The notes: a model not told the origin generated them from the letters alone. DNA of 64,000 bases from Alloalcanivorax balearicus MACL04 (GCF_025532145.1 NZ_ARXS01000011.1:1-64000), one strand, 5' to 3'. Shown: positions 33,072 through 41,519, counted from the stretch's first letter. Program-made: numbers and translations.

Positions 33072-33959
33072 TCAGTTCTGTAAACGATGCTTCATGGCCT
33101 CGGCATCCCTGGCCGGCGGTTGGCTGAACATTCGGCGATACTCCCGGGAAAATTGCGACACGCTCTCATAGCCTACGGCAAAAGCGGCGCTGCTTGCCGA
33201 TACGCCTTCCGCCATCATTAACCGGCGCGCTTCGATCAGCCGCAGTTGCTTCTGGAACTGCAGAGGTGACAGAGAGGTGACGTTGCGAAAGTGCTGATAG
33301 AAGGAGGAGGGGCTCATGCCAGCTACGGCGGCCAGACGTTCCACCGGCAGGGGGCGGGTAAACTCCGCTCGGAGCAAGGTCACGGCACGAGCTATCCTCT
33401 GCTCATGACCGTCGGGGTAGCCGAGCCGCCGAATCGCGGCGCCGTGCCGCCCGGCCAAGAGCCAGTAGTGCAGCTCTCTTACCCGTTGTTTGTGGAGTAC
33501 GGATACTGATTCCGGACGATCCAATAACTGCATCAGTCGCAGCGCGGCGTCGGCCACTTCCGTGTCGGTGGGTTGGAATCGCACGGCCGCACCCTCGGCG
33601 GCGGCGTCGGCGTGCATTTCCAGGGTTAATTCGGTGATCACCGCTGGATCCAGGTCCATGACCAGGGACATATAGGGCGTTTCGACACTGGCTTGGAGTA
33701 CCTGGCTGACAATCGGCACGTCCGCGGTGATCAGTAGTGAATCCCCGGCCTCGAAGGTGAGTGTCTGAGTGCCCATGGTGACCTGCTTTTTGCCTTGCAG
33801 CACAAGGCAGGCCAGGGGCCGCGAAATGCTGTACTCCAGGCTGCTCGGCGTGGTCGAACGAATGGTTGTCAGCCCCGGAATTGGCGTTTGCGCCAGGCCG
33901 GTGGCGTCGGCGTGATGTGCCAGGTAACGGCGAACAACCTCAAGCAAGCCCTTGATCAT
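33072..33959 (-). CDS. AraC-family regulator with AraC_N domain
   Basis: The 295-residue protein has an AraC_N sensor domain (about 20-185, PLACLVLQGKKQVTMGTQTL) and a C-terminal AraC DNA-binding domain (about 195-285: LPVERLAAVAGMSPSSFYQH and SAAFAVGYESVSQFSREYRR). It is a close paralogue of the regulator at 27148-28017. Its neighbour is an SDR gene, as for the third AraC_N regulator at 5628, but here the two genes converge. The start ATG at 33959 has no strong ribosome site. Confidence 0.9.
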   Translation of the reverse strand: MIKGLLEVVRRYLAHHADATGLAQTPIPGLTTIRSTTPSSLEYSISRPLACLVLQGKKQVTMGTQTLTFEAGDSLLITADVPIVSQVLQASVETPYMSLVMDLDPAVITELTLEMHADAAAEGAAVRFQPTDTEVADAALRLMQLLDRPESVSVLHKQRVRELHYWLLAGRHGAAIRRLGYPDGHEQRIARAVTLLRAEFTRPLPVERLAAVAGMSPSSFYQHFRNVTSLSPLQFQKQLRLIEARRLMMAEGVSASSAAFAVGYESVSQFSREYRRMFSQPPARDAEAMKHRLQN

Positions 33960-34058
33960 GGTTCGATCCTAATCGATCCGGGAAGAGTACGGCTACCGGG
34001 TTGGAAGGAACGAGCAAAGGGTATGGAGAATTCGGCAAGGCATGCCGTTTCTGCGTTG

Positions 34059-34397
34059 CTAACCGGCGCCCCGGCGCTGGGCCAGCTGGTTGCGAGCGAA
34101 GGACAATATTTCCCGGAGCACCGGCTCCGGGGCTTCTTCGGCGATGGCGACCAGGGCTTCCCGCATTTCGCTTTCCGTTTCCACCGATGGAAACAGAAAA
34201 AACTCCTGTAACTCCACTTCCAGCACCTTGGACATCGTCACCAGCGTATCCAGCGACGGAAAGTATTTGCCGGTTTCCAGCCGTGAGATATGGCGGCTGT
34301 CCACACCAACACCTTCCGCCAGATCGTTCTGGGTCAGATGCCGGGCCCGCCGCAACAAGCTGATGCGCTGGCCGATGAGTTGTTTGGGGTTCTTCAT
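34059..34397 (-). CDS. XRE-family helix-turn-helix regulator
   Basis: The 112-residue protein has an N-terminal Cro/C1 helix-turn-helix (about 5-60: IGQRISLLRRARHLTQNDLAEGVGVDSRHIS, read in two parts) and a short helical C-terminus (FFLFPSVETESEMREALV). Length and layout match small autonomous repressors such as SinR-like or phage-type regulators. GAGGAG stands before the ATG at 34397. Upstream is an AT-rich island with a long imperfect palindrome that may be its operator. No toxin gene is recognisable next to it. Confidence 0.85.
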   Translation of the reverse strand: MKNPKQLIGQRISLLRRARHLTQNDLAEGVGVDSRHISRLETGKYFPSLDTLVTMSKVLEVELQEFFLFPSVETESEMREALVAIAEEAPEPVLREILSFARNQLAQRRGAG

Positions 34398-34726
34398 GGC
34401 TGCTCCTCTCCTGCCGGGCAGTTCAGCAGATAGTGGAGCCTTCAAGAACGACGTTTCACGATGACTTTTATATTAAATATGATGTTGAATGGTTAATTGA
34501 TGTGTGTAGAATGTAGATAAATGGACAAAAAGAGGCATATAACGCCTATTTCTGTTCATTTTGTGATCTACTTTGTGTCAATGGATGCCGCGTCTCAGCG
34601 GCGTTGCCGAATCGAGACAAGCGTCAAAAAAGAATGGAGCAGGCCTTTGGAGTGATCCTCTGTTGGCCTGTTATCAACGGTTGGGCTTGGAAATAATCCT
34701 GACGTGGGGTCATAGGGCGTATTCGA
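34398..34726. other. AT-rich intergenic island
   Basis: This 329-base gap between the divergent XRE gene and the small membrane-protein gene is strikingly AT-rich at 34460-34580, unlike the rest of the window. It holds the palindrome 34513-34571 and must hold both promoters. I see no convincing gene in it. Confidence 0.5.
34513..34571. promoter_or_regulatory. 59-base imperfect palindrome
   Basis: GTAGAT (34513-34518) pairs with ATCTAC (34566-34571). Inside, AAATGGACA pairs with TGTTCATTT at 8 of 9 positions, and AGGC/GCCT closes an ATATAAC loop at the tip. The stems are interrupted by short bulges. It lies 116 bases upstream of the XRE start. It could be an extended operator or encode a structured RNA. 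Confidence 0.5.
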
Positions 34727-34897
34727 ATGGAAGTAGCCTTGAACGGTGGCGGGGTGGCAATGGCGGCGCTCTTGATCGGCGTCGTATTGGTGGTATCGGG
34801 TTATATTCTGCTCTGGGGTATGGAGTGGATGGAGGACTTTTACCTGATACGCCGGGAAAAACGCTCCCAAAAACGGATGCCTGGAGAGGAGGAGTGA
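34727..34897 (+). CDS. 56-residue single-pass membrane protein
   Basis: A short frame encodes a small protein with one clear membrane helix (residues about 9-31, GVAMAALLIGVVLVVSGYIL) and a charged tail (FYLIRREKRSQKRMPGEEE). The positive residues after the helix favour the tail being cytoplasmic. No strong ribosome site precedes the ATG. The residue pattern, with hydrophobic core then charged tail and no rare codons, makes a real gene more likely than chance. Such small membrane proteins often accompany XRE regulators, but I recognise no family. Confidence 0.55.
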   Translation: MEVALNGGGVAMAALLIGVVLVVSGYILLWGMEWMEDFYLIRREKRSQKRMPGEEE

Positions 34898-34995
34898 GTC
34901 GTCCGGAAAATGGGAGGGAGTGGAGAACATGAGCCGGAAGCCTTTATGGGCGGTTCCCGTGTAATCTAGCCGCTTCCTTTTCCCGGATCCGAGAG

Positions 34996-35475
34996 ATGGG
35001 TTTCATTTTTCTAACCGAACCGTTTTCCCGTTATCTTAGGCAGCAGGGGCTTCGCCCCCAAGGAAGCCACGATCAGAGACTTGATGATTGGCTGGAGGGG
35101 CGATGCGGTGCTGGCAATCGGATGGATGATGTTATGGGCCGCTGGTGGCGTCCAAGCAAAGTGATACTGAGGCAAAACCGGGATCATCGTGGCTTCCGGT
35201 ATCTTGCCGCCGAATTACAGAGCAACGGTGATCTGGTGTTCGTGGGGCAGGATCTGGGCGCGGGTGTCTCCGAAAGCTTTGGTTGTTCCGAATATGAATG
35301 GCAGTGGACGATAAAAGCCGCCGATTTGCCCAAGTTGAGGGAGGCGTTACAAACCCGCAAACCGGTGCTGGCGGCGTTGAAGCAACGTTTTGCCGGAGAT
35401 GAGTCGGTTCGGCTGTACGCGTTTTTATGCGCCAGCGCGGTACCGTTCGAAACCTTCAGCCGGATCGGTGATTGA
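34996..35475 (+). CDS. Hypothetical protein, start uncertain
   Basis: I recognise no named family. The last 110 of 159 residues look genuine: KVILRQNRDHRGFRYLAAEL, GDLVFVGQDLGAGVSESFG, EYEWQWTIKAADLPKLREAL. They resemble orphan proteins found in many bacteria, possibly of immunity type. The first 45 residues are atypical and overlap a 12-bp inverted repeat (35062-35073 with 35186-35197), so the true start may be the ATG at 35122 or 35134. No signal peptide or membrane segment is visible. Confidence 0.6.
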   Translation: MGFIFLTEPFSRYLRQQGLRPQGSHDQRLDDWLEGRCGAGNRMDDVMGRWWRPSKVILRQNRDHRGFRYLAAELQSNGDLVFVGQDLGAGVSESFGCSEYEWQWTIKAADLPKLREALQTRKPVLAALKQRFAGDESVRLYAFLCASAVPFETFSRIGD

Positions 35476-35510
35476 CCGGGAATCGGCCGCTTCGGCATTG
35501 CTGTGCCTCG

Positions 35511-36515
35511 TCAATGCTCTTCGGATGGATGGGCGGTGGTGGCGCGATAAGCACCGGGTGAGTGGCCTGTGGTTCGTTTGAAGGCGCGACTGAAGGCGGC
35601 CTGGGAGCCGTAACCGAGCCGCTCCGCCACGTCTTCCACGGGCAGGCGTTCACGGGTCAGCCACTGACTGGCAAGGCGCATACGCAGTTCGGTAACGTAG
35701 CGCAGTGGCGTGATGCCGGTCACCGTCAGGAAGCGTTCGGCGAACACCGAGCGGGATACGCCCATCTCCTTCGCCATGGATTCCACCGTCCAATGCCGGC
35801 CGGGCTCGCGATGCAGCGCGGCGATAACCCTGCCCAGACGCGGGTCGCGCAACGCTTCCACCCAGCCGCTGGCGTCTCCGCAGCCGCATTCCACCCAGCT
35901 TCGTATGATGGCGGCGGCGACCACTTCCGCCAGCCGCGTGAGGATGCCGGCGAAGCCCGCCCGCTGCCCGCATACCTCCTGTTCCATGGCTTCCAGGATG
36001 GGGAGCAACTCCGATTGCCGGTCCGCTTGAGGGTCAACCCGCATCACCGCCGGCATCAGTGACACCAGGGGGTGCAGGGAGCCCAGGTCCAGCTCCATGC
36101 AGCCACTGAAAATCAAAGTGTCCTGGCTACGGCAGGTGTCCGGGTCGCAGGACTGCACGTCATCGACGGCATCGCAGAGGGCGGCGGCGTCAAAACCGGT
36201 GATATGGCGGCACGGCAGTGCCGGTTCGGAGAGCAGGGCATGAGGGCCGTCGCGGGGCATCAACACCGCGGTGCCATGGCTCAATTCATTCAGATCGCCA
36301 TCTTCGCCACGCAAATAGGCTCGCCCCTGGGCCACGAAGTGGAAATGGGCCCGTGGCCTGCCACCCTCGCCAAAGCGCACGCCGAAAGGGGGCGTCAGCC
36401 TCAGACGGTGGTAGCGCAAGCCTCTCAGCCGCATTCCCGCTAGCAACTCGCTGATCAGATCGGCGTTGGAGGAATGGGACAGATCAGATTGAGGTTCGGA
36501 CGATTGATCAATCAT
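35511..36515 (-). CDS. AraC-family regulator with cupin sensor (Cupin_6)
   Basis: The 334-residue protein has an N-terminal cupin-type sensor domain (about 25-210, with HFHFVAQGRAYLRGEDG, LMPRDGPHALL and CRHITGF) and a C-terminal AraC DNA-binding domain (about 230-325: WTVESMAKEMGVSRSVFAER and VEDVAERLGYGSQAAFSRAF). It diverges from the MFS gene at 36601, the standard arrangement of this regulator class with its efflux or enzyme target. Several Cys residues (CDPDTC, CGCG) could bear on ligand or redox sensing. Confidence 0.9.
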   Translation of the reverse strand: MIDQSSEPQSDLSHSSNADLISELLAGMRLRGLRYHRLRLTPPFGVRFGEGGRPRAHFHFVAQGRAYLRGEDGDLNELSHGTAVLMPRDGPHALLSEPALPCRHITGFDAAALCDAVDDVQSCDPDTCRSQDTLIFSGCMELDLGSLHPLVSLMPAVMRVDPQADRQSELLPILEAMEQEVCGQRAGFAGILTRLAEVVAAAIIRSWVECGCGDASGWVEALRDPRLGRVIAALHREPGRHWTVESMAKEMGVSRSVFAERFLTVTGITPLRYVTELRMRLASQWLTRERLPVEDVAERLGYGSQAAFSRAFKRTTGHSPGAYRATTAHPSEEH

Positions 36516-36600
36516 GAGCGACTATATGGCATGGATCGTCTGGATTGTCCACTCTATTCTGGCCCCCTTCGTGATGCCATCTGAGAAAGAAGGGAGACCC

Positions 36601-37803
36601 ATGAACAAGTCTGATACTGCGCGGGAGAACACAAGCGCCCCGGTGACCGCCGCCTGGGGCGCGGTGATTTCCCTGACCCTGGGCGTGTTCGGGCTGGTCA
36701 CCGCCGAATTCCTGCCCGCCAGTTTGCTGACGCCGATGGCCGCGGACCTGGAGGTCAGCGAGGGCCTGGCCGGCCAGGCAGTATCCATCACCGCGGTGCT
36801 GGCGATGGTGACCGGCCTGTTTATCGCGTCGGTGACTCGGCGGATTGATCGGCGCCATGTGTTGATTGGCTTTTCCGGGCTGTTGGTGGTGTCGAATCTG
36901 CTGGTGGCCTATGCGCCCAATCTGGTCTTGCTGCTGTTGGGCCGGGTGTTTCTTGGTATCGGTATCGGTGGCTTTTGGGCCATGTCCGCGGCCACGGTAA
37001 TGCGGCTGGTGCCGGAAGCCCTGGTGCCACGGGCGTTGTCGCTACTGTTCAGCGGCGTGTCGGCGGCTACGGTGTTCGCGGCGCCACTGGGCAGTTACCT
37101 GGGTGATCTGATCGGCTGGCGGAATGTGTTCCTGCTGGCCTCTTTGCTCGGGGTCCTGGCGCTGGTGGTGCAGTTCGCCACCTTGCCGCGCATGGCGCCC
37201 AATGGTCACACCCGTCTGCGTACCATGTTCGAGGTGATGATGAGACCGCGCATGGGCTTCGGCATGTTGGCCTCCTTGTTGGTCTTCACCGGCCACTTTG
37301 CCTTGTTTACCTACGTCCGCCCTTTCCTGGAAAACGTCACCGGGGTGGCGGTGTCCGGCATTTCAGCCATTCTGCTCGGTTTCGGCGTGGCCAATTTCAT
37401 CGGGACTTTCCTGGGCGGCGCGCTGGTGGAACGTAACATGCGCCTGACGTTGGCGGTGATGCCGCTGGTGATGGGCGTGGCCGGGCTGAGTCTGGCCATG
37501 CTCACTGGTACGCCGGTCAGTGACGCCATTCTGGTGGCGTTGTGGGGCATGGCTTTCGGTGCCGTCCCGGTGGCCTGGTCCACCTGGATCACCCGTACCG
37601 TGCCTGATGAGGCGGAAAGCGGTGGCGGGCTGATGGTGGTGGCGATTCAGTTCGCCATCGCGTTGGGGGCCGCCGCCGGCGGCGCGGTGTTCAACGTCAG
37701 TGGCGCCCCGGGTGTATTCGCCATAAGTGGTCTGGTGTTGATCTTCGCCGGGCTGCTGGTGTCCGTGGGGTTGCGTACCGAACCGTTGCCGGCGAAAGCC
37801 TGA
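36601..37803 (+). CDS. MFS transporter (drug/sugar efflux type)
   Basis: The 400-residue protein has 12 predicted membrane segments. It resembles the AraJ/YdhP-type proton antiporters: GVFGLVTAEFLPASLLTPMA in segment 1 and the TRRIDRRHVLI loop between segments 2 and 3. GGGAG lies before the ATG at 36601; a frame running to 36514 overlaps the divergent regulator start and is not used. The AraC-cupin regulator on the other strand is the likely controller. Substrate unknown. Confidence 0.9.
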   Translation: MNKSDTARENTSAPVTAAWGAVISLTLGVFGLVTAEFLPASLLTPMAADLEVSEGLAGQAVSITAVLAMVTGLFIASVTRRIDRRHVLIGFSGLLVVSNLLVAYAPNLVLLLLGRVFLGIGIGGFWAMSAATVMRLVPEALVPRALSLLFSGVSAATVFAAPLGSYLGDLIGWRNVFLLASLLGVLALVVQFATLPRMAPNGHTRLRTMFEVMMRPRMGFGMLASLLVFTGHFALFTYVRPFLENVTGVAVSGISAILLGFGVANFIGTFLGGALVERNMRLTLAVMPLVMGVAGLSLAMLTGTPVSDAILVALWGMAFGAVPVAWSTWITRTVPDEAESGGGLMVVAIQFAIALGAAAGGAVFNVSGAPGVFAISGLVLIFAGLLVSVGLRTEPLPAKA

Positions 37804-37901
37804 TTCCCGGTGTCCGCCGTGGGCCGTCCGGGATGACCGGGCGGCCCGCCTGCGTTAGGGTAAGTCCCTGTCGTAAATCGCCCCGGGTGACAACGCCGAC
37901 C

Positions 37902-38201
37902 ATGGATGCCGCCGCCTTCAATCATGAACTCGATGCCCACCTGGCCCGCTCCGGCAGGGTGGATCGCGATACCTTTGAACGTCTGCTGCAGGCGCATCAA
38001 TACGGTACCGCCACGCCGATGCAATGGCTGGAAGGCAAACTGCGTCTTTTGCACAAGCGCCTGAGTTCGGGGCAGGCACTATGGCTTTACCAGCCCTGCT
38101 CGGGAGCTTGTTTGGAATGTCATACCGAGACGGATTTTATGGGTTGGGCTGGACAGTATTTCCCGGAAGCGAAAGTGGACCAACCACGGGGTATGTCCTG
38201 A
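37902..38201 (+). CDS. Small hypothetical protein with Cys cluster
   Basis: The 99-residue protein has a helical N-terminal part (AAAFNHELDAHLARSGRVDR, FERLLQAHQYGTATPMQWLE) and a C-terminal Cys-rich stretch, CSGACLECHTETDFMGW, which contains a CxxxCxxC pattern that could bind a metal, although too short for a heme c site (there is CLECH, lacking one residue). No signal peptide. Start chosen by the sequence character; the ribosome site is weak. I recognise no family. Confidence 0.5.
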   Translation: MDAAAFNHELDAHLARSGRVDRDTFERLLQAHQYGTATPMQWLEGKLRLLHKRLSSGQALWLYQPCSGACLECHTETDFMGWAGQYFPEAKVDQPRGMS

Positions 38202-38365
38202 ACGGGATCCTGGCTGGACCACCAGATGTGATAATTGCAGAGAACGCAGTCACAGATCACGCTGGTGATGCTGTCCATCCGGAACCATTTGACCGGCAAA
38301 GCACTCCAGTGGAAAGGGGACTCCGGCCGCTATCGTGTAGGCAAGCATCGGCAAGGCCGGTTCCT

Positions 38366-38376
38366 CCCCCCCCCCC
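38366..38376. repeat. Eleven-base poly-C tract
   Basis: An uninterrupted run of 11 C lies 51 bases upstream of the DUF2695 gene. Long homopolymers mutate by slippage, so it could alter promoter spacing; it is also a place where sequence assembly may err. Confidence 0.6.
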
Positions 38377-38426
38377 TCAATTCATACCATGGCGCGGACA
38401 CCGGGCGCCGCGCCGGAGAAAGACGG

Positions 38427-38738
38427 ATGGATCAAGCGGCCAAGAAGGCGCTCAAGGCTGAATTCAAAGCAAAACGGCGCGCGGCATTATGTGCTTCCTT
38501 GCCGATGCCATTGGCACAATTGAAAGCACTGTTCTCCTTTCTTGATCGTACCGATGCCCCGCCTTGCGACCATTCCCTGACCCGGACACGGGTATTCCTG
38601 AATCAACAGGGCCTGGCGTCGGAGCTTGTGGTGCCCTGGCTGAACGAACACGGCGGCTATTGTGATTGTGAAGTGCTGGCCAATGTCCACGATGAGGTGG
38701 GTGACTTGATCGGCTGGCACTTGGACGAGGAGTATTGA
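38427..38738 (+). CDS. DUF2695-containing protein
   Basis: The 103-residue protein matches DUF2695: PMPLAQLKALFSFLD, CDHSLTRTRVFLNQQGL, LNEHGGYCDCEVLANV. The conserved CDH and GGYCDCEV Cys/His residues suggest metal binding. DUF2695 function is unknown. The N-terminus is lysine-rich (AAKKALKAEFKAKRRAA). GGAGAAAG precedes the ATG at 38427. The 225 bases upstream look non-coding and contain the poly-C tract. Confidence 0.8.
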   Translation: MDQAAKKALKAEFKAKRRAALCASLPMPLAQLKALFSFLDRTDAPPCDHSLTRTRVFLNQQGLASELVVPWLNEHGGYCDCEVLANVHDEVGDLIGWHLDEEY

Positions 38739-38814
38739 GGGGAAGGCGGAGCGCACGGAGGATCGTGTTAGACTCCCGCCATCGTCAGTCTGTCAGCCGG
38801 AATTCCCTGTTCTA

Positions 38815-39474
38815 ATGAGCGCATCAGCTTCTCAACGTGAAACCCGTTATCTGCAAGGCCCGGCGGGGCGCCTTCGCCTGACGCTTGATCATCCTGATGA
38901 TGCGCCCTGTGGCGTGGTGCTGGTGGGCCATCCTCAGCCGTTGCTGGGCGGTTCCCCCCGGCATCCGGTGCCGCATTCTCTGGCGCGGGTCTTGCGCGAT
39001 GCCGGCTGGCTGGTGGTAAGACCGAGTTTTCGCGGTGTTGATGACTCGGAAGGGGAGCACGGTGCCGGTGAAGGGGAAGAGCAGGATACCCTGTTGATGA
39101 TCACGGCCTTGCGTGAGGAGTATCCGCGGCTCCCCTTGGCGCTGGTGGGCTTTTCCTTCGGCGCCTATGTGTTTGCCCGTGCCGCCACCAGACTGGAGGC
39201 CCGACAGCCGGTGGACGGGTTGGTGTTGATGGGACTGCCGGTGGGGCAGGTCCCGGACGGCCGCTATTACCAGCCGCAGCCCATTCCCGATAATGCGCTG
39301 TTGTTGCATGGCGAAAACGACGAACGGGCGCCGTTGACGGACCTGCTGCAATGGGTCCGCCCGCGGCAACGGCCGGTAGTGGTGTTCGCCGGTACCGACC
39401 ATTTCTTCAAGGGTTGTCTGCCCCGCGCCGCCGCCATGGTGGTCGGACACCTTGCCGCGATTGCCGTCCGCTGA
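38815..39474 (+). CDS. Alpha/beta hydrolase (COG2945-like)
   Basis: The 219-residue protein is a small alpha/beta hydrolase of the dienelactone-hydrolase/COG2945 branch. It has the HP(Q)PLLGG motif after strand 3 (VLVGHPQPLLGG), the RGVDDSEG turn typical of this branch, nucleophile Ser in VGFSFGAYV (about residue 115), Asp in HGENDERAP (about 166) and His in GTDHFFKG (about 201). It should cleave an ester or amide; substrate unknown. No operon partner within 70 bases. Confidence 0.87.
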   Translation: MSASASQRETRYLQGPAGRLRLTLDHPDDAPCGVVLVGHPQPLLGGSPRHPVPHSLARVLRDAGWLVVRPSFRGVDDSEGEHGAGEGEEQDTLLMITALREEYPRLPLALVGFSFGAYVFARAATRLEARQPVDGLVLMGLPVGQVPDGRYYQPQPIPDNALLLHGENDERAPLTDLLQWVRPRQRPVVVFAGTDHFFKGCLPRAAAMVVGHLAAIAVR

Positions 39475-39671
39475 TCCCGCCGATCCATCAAGGAACGTAA
39501 AAAGTGGCCGAAACGGCATGCGGGTACACTCAGTATGGCCGCTGTCACGAGCATACTGGCGAGCCCGCTTGCCCGGGGCTGGCAGGGTTGCATGTCATGC
39601 TCCATCGTTGTGATGGTGGTGATAAGGGCGAACCGGCGATGACCAACCGGAGGAAGAGGTAAAACCGGACT

Positions 39672-40448
39672 ATGATTGATGAGTCAGTAAGAGAAGAAAT
39701 CATGCGCCGCATTCGTGACGCGGAGCAGGAGCACGGGGTCCGTGTGCTTTATGCCGTGGAATCCGGCAGCCGGGCCTGGGGGTTTGCCTCCCCGAACAGT
39801 GACTATGATGTGCGCTTTGTCTATGTGCACCCCCACGACTGGTATCTCAGTGTGGATCTGGAAGACAAGCGCGATGTCATCGAGTACGAAATCGTCGACG
39901 ACATCGACATCAATGGCTGGGATCTGCGTAAAGCATTGAAGCTGTTCTGGAAGTCCAACCCGTCCTTTGTCGAGTGGATGCAGTCCCCCATTGTTTATGT
40001 GGACGACCGTACCTTCTCCGAAGGCGTCCGCTCGCTGATGCCGGGTATATACTCGGTGGCGAAGGGCGTGCACCACTACCACAGCATGGCCAAGACCAAC
40101 TATAAGGGATACCTGAAAGCCCAGTTGGTGCCGTTGAAAAAGTATTTTTACGTGCTCAGGCCGCTGCTGGCGATCCGCTGGCTTGAGACCCATGGCGAGC
40201 CCGCACCCATCGAGTTCGAGCGCCTGCGTGAAACCCTCACGGATGCGCCGGGGGTAAACGATGAGATCAGCAAGCTGTTGGAACGCAAGAAGCGCAGTCA
40301 GGAAAAGGAATTCGTGCCGGCGATCCCGACCTTGAACCGGTTTATCGAGAAGGAACTTTCACGCCTGGCCAGTTATCAGGAAGACCCCGCCGAACGAACC
40401 GAGGACCTGACCGCCTTGAGTCAGTTTTTCCGCTCCTTCCTGAAGTAA
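39672..40448 (+). CDS. YcgL-type nucleotidyltransferase
   Basis: The 258-residue protein has the Pol-beta superfamily core: GSRAWGFASPNSDYDVRFVY (about 32-51), in which GS and the DxD of SDYDVR are the metal-binding residues. The rest matches the COG3541 (YcgL) family: NGWDLRKALKLFWKSNPSFV and YFYVLRPLLAIRW. Members are predicted nucleotidyltransferases linked to RNA repair or phage-encoded tRNA processing, but the substrate is not established. No RNA ligase is visible in the window. The gene is 46 bases before the DUF2185 gene. Confidence 0.85.
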   Translation: MIDESVREEIMRRIRDAEQEHGVRVLYAVESGSRAWGFASPNSDYDVRFVYVHPHDWYLSVDLEDKRDVIEYEIVDDIDINGWDLRKALKLFWKSNPSFVEWMQSPIVYVDDRTFSEGVRSLMPGIYSVAKGVHHYHSMAKTNYKGYLKAQLVPLKKYFYVLRPLLAIRWLETHGEPAPIEFERLRETLTDAPGVNDEISKLLERKKRSQEKEFVPAIPTLNRFIEKELSRLASYQEDPAERTEDLTALSQFFRSFLK

Positions 40449-40494
40449 TAGAGCCAATAGTGAACCATGGATTGATATCAAGGGGCGGAATCTG

Positions 40495-41127
40495 ATGGAC
40501 TGCAGTTGGAGACTGGCGGATACCCAGGTGTTGGCGGATCAATACCCGTACACCTTCTACAAGCCATCACCGGAAGCCATCGCCAGGCTTCGGGTCGGTG
40601 ATCTGGTCAAACTGATGTTCGAGTTTGACAGTGACGACCCGCAGGCGCCGGGGGCGGAACGGATGTGGGTATTGATCACCGACATCCATGATGATCAGCG
40701 TTTCAGCGGGAGCCTGGAGAATATCCCTCTCTATATAAAGGACCTGCGCGCCCATGACCCGGTGCGGTTCGAGGCTCGTCACATCATGGGGGTGCAGATT
40801 CCTGATCCTGTTCCCAGCCTTGCCGACAAGTATTTGCCGCGCTGTTTCGTCACCGGAAAAGTGTTGCGCGATGGTGAACCGGTGGGCTTGCTCTACCGGG
40901 AGACACCGGAATACGACGATGACAGCGGTTGGCGCATTCTTGTCGGCAACGAGGATCAGACCTATCTGGACGATCCGGACAATGCCGCCTACGTGTCCCT
41001 CGGCGCGGTGTTGACCGAGGACGACAGCTTTATCGGGCTGCTCGACCGGGAAGTGGGCGCGAGATTCGTGCGGGACGGCAATGGCGCCTTTATTGAGCAA
41101 TCCGAGCCTCCGGTGTCGACGGCGTGA
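40495..41127 (+). CDS. DUF2185 (Imm33-like) protein
   Basis: The 210-residue protein has an N-terminal DUF2314-like half (about 30-95: RVGDLVKLMFE, ERMWVLITDIHDDQRFSGSL) and a C-terminal DUF2185/Imm33 half (about 110-195: CFVTGKVLRDGEPVGLLYRE, GWRILVGNEDQTYLDDPDNA). The second domain is found in immunity proteins against polymorphic toxins. It overlaps the next gene by 4 bases (GTGA). No toxin gene is visible, so an orphan immunity role is only a suggestion. Confidence 0.8.
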   Translation: MDCSWRLADTQVLADQYPYTFYKPSPEAIARLRVGDLVKLMFEFDSDDPQAPGAERMWVLITDIHDDQRFSGSLENIPLYIKDLRAHDPVRFEARHIMGVQIPDPVPSLADKYLPRCFVTGKVLRDGEPVGLLYRETPEYDDDSGWRILVGNEDQTYLDDPDNAAYVSLGAVLTEDDSFIGLLDREVGARFVRDGNGAFIEQSEPPVSTA

Positions 41128-41519
41128 GCTCACCGGAGGCTCGTTATTATTTGGGAGAAGGGGAGCCTCCCCGCTATCTCGCCGCCATGCACACGGAGGC
41201 GTCGTCGGGGGAACTGGTTTTCGCTGGCGGCGATGAGCCGCGTCATACTCTGAAGTTCTCTGATCAATCCGCATTGTACCGCCAGCTACGGCAACTGTTG
41301 GCGAGCCGCCTGCCTGTGGCCGCCGGCGGTATGATGCCGGGACCAGTGGATGAGGTTGCGGCCTTGATCGCCGTGGGCTGCTTGGAAGGTCCTTATGTGG
41401 AGCTCGCCTGGTCAGGGCCGGGCCAATGGATTCTCCGAGAGCACATCGAAGGCGCTGAGGTCTGGCGCAAGGTTGCGGATTCCGCAGACTGGGTTAATGT
41501 GAAACTCCCGTTGAATTGA
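41124..41519 (+). CDS. Hypothetical protein coupled to the DUF2185 gene
   Basis: The 131-residue protein starts at a GTG inside the stop codon of the DUF2185 gene, a coupled start. It is soluble, with a repeat-free mix of short strands (YLAAMHTEASSGELVFAGG, WILREHIEGAEVWRKVADS). I recognise no family. Its coupling to the Imm33-like protein suggests a shared task. Confidence 0.65.
   Translation: MSSPEARYYLGEGEPPRYLAAMHTEASSGELVFAGGDEPRHTLKFSDQSALYRQLRQLLASRLPVAAGGMMPGPVDEVAALIAVGCLEGPYVELAWSGPGQWILREHIEGAEVWRKVADSADWVNVKLPLN

Noticed and set aside
37902-38201. Cys/His stretch CLECH as a possible heme c site
   Set aside because: A CxxCH site needs a second Cys two residues before; the order is C-L-E-C-H with no signal peptide for export, so heme attachment is unlikely.
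39535-39642. 35-codon frame with a hydrophobic stretch before the nucleotidyltransferase gene
   Set aside because: No ribosome site and no convincing membrane helix; the gap is short and could hold only a promoter.
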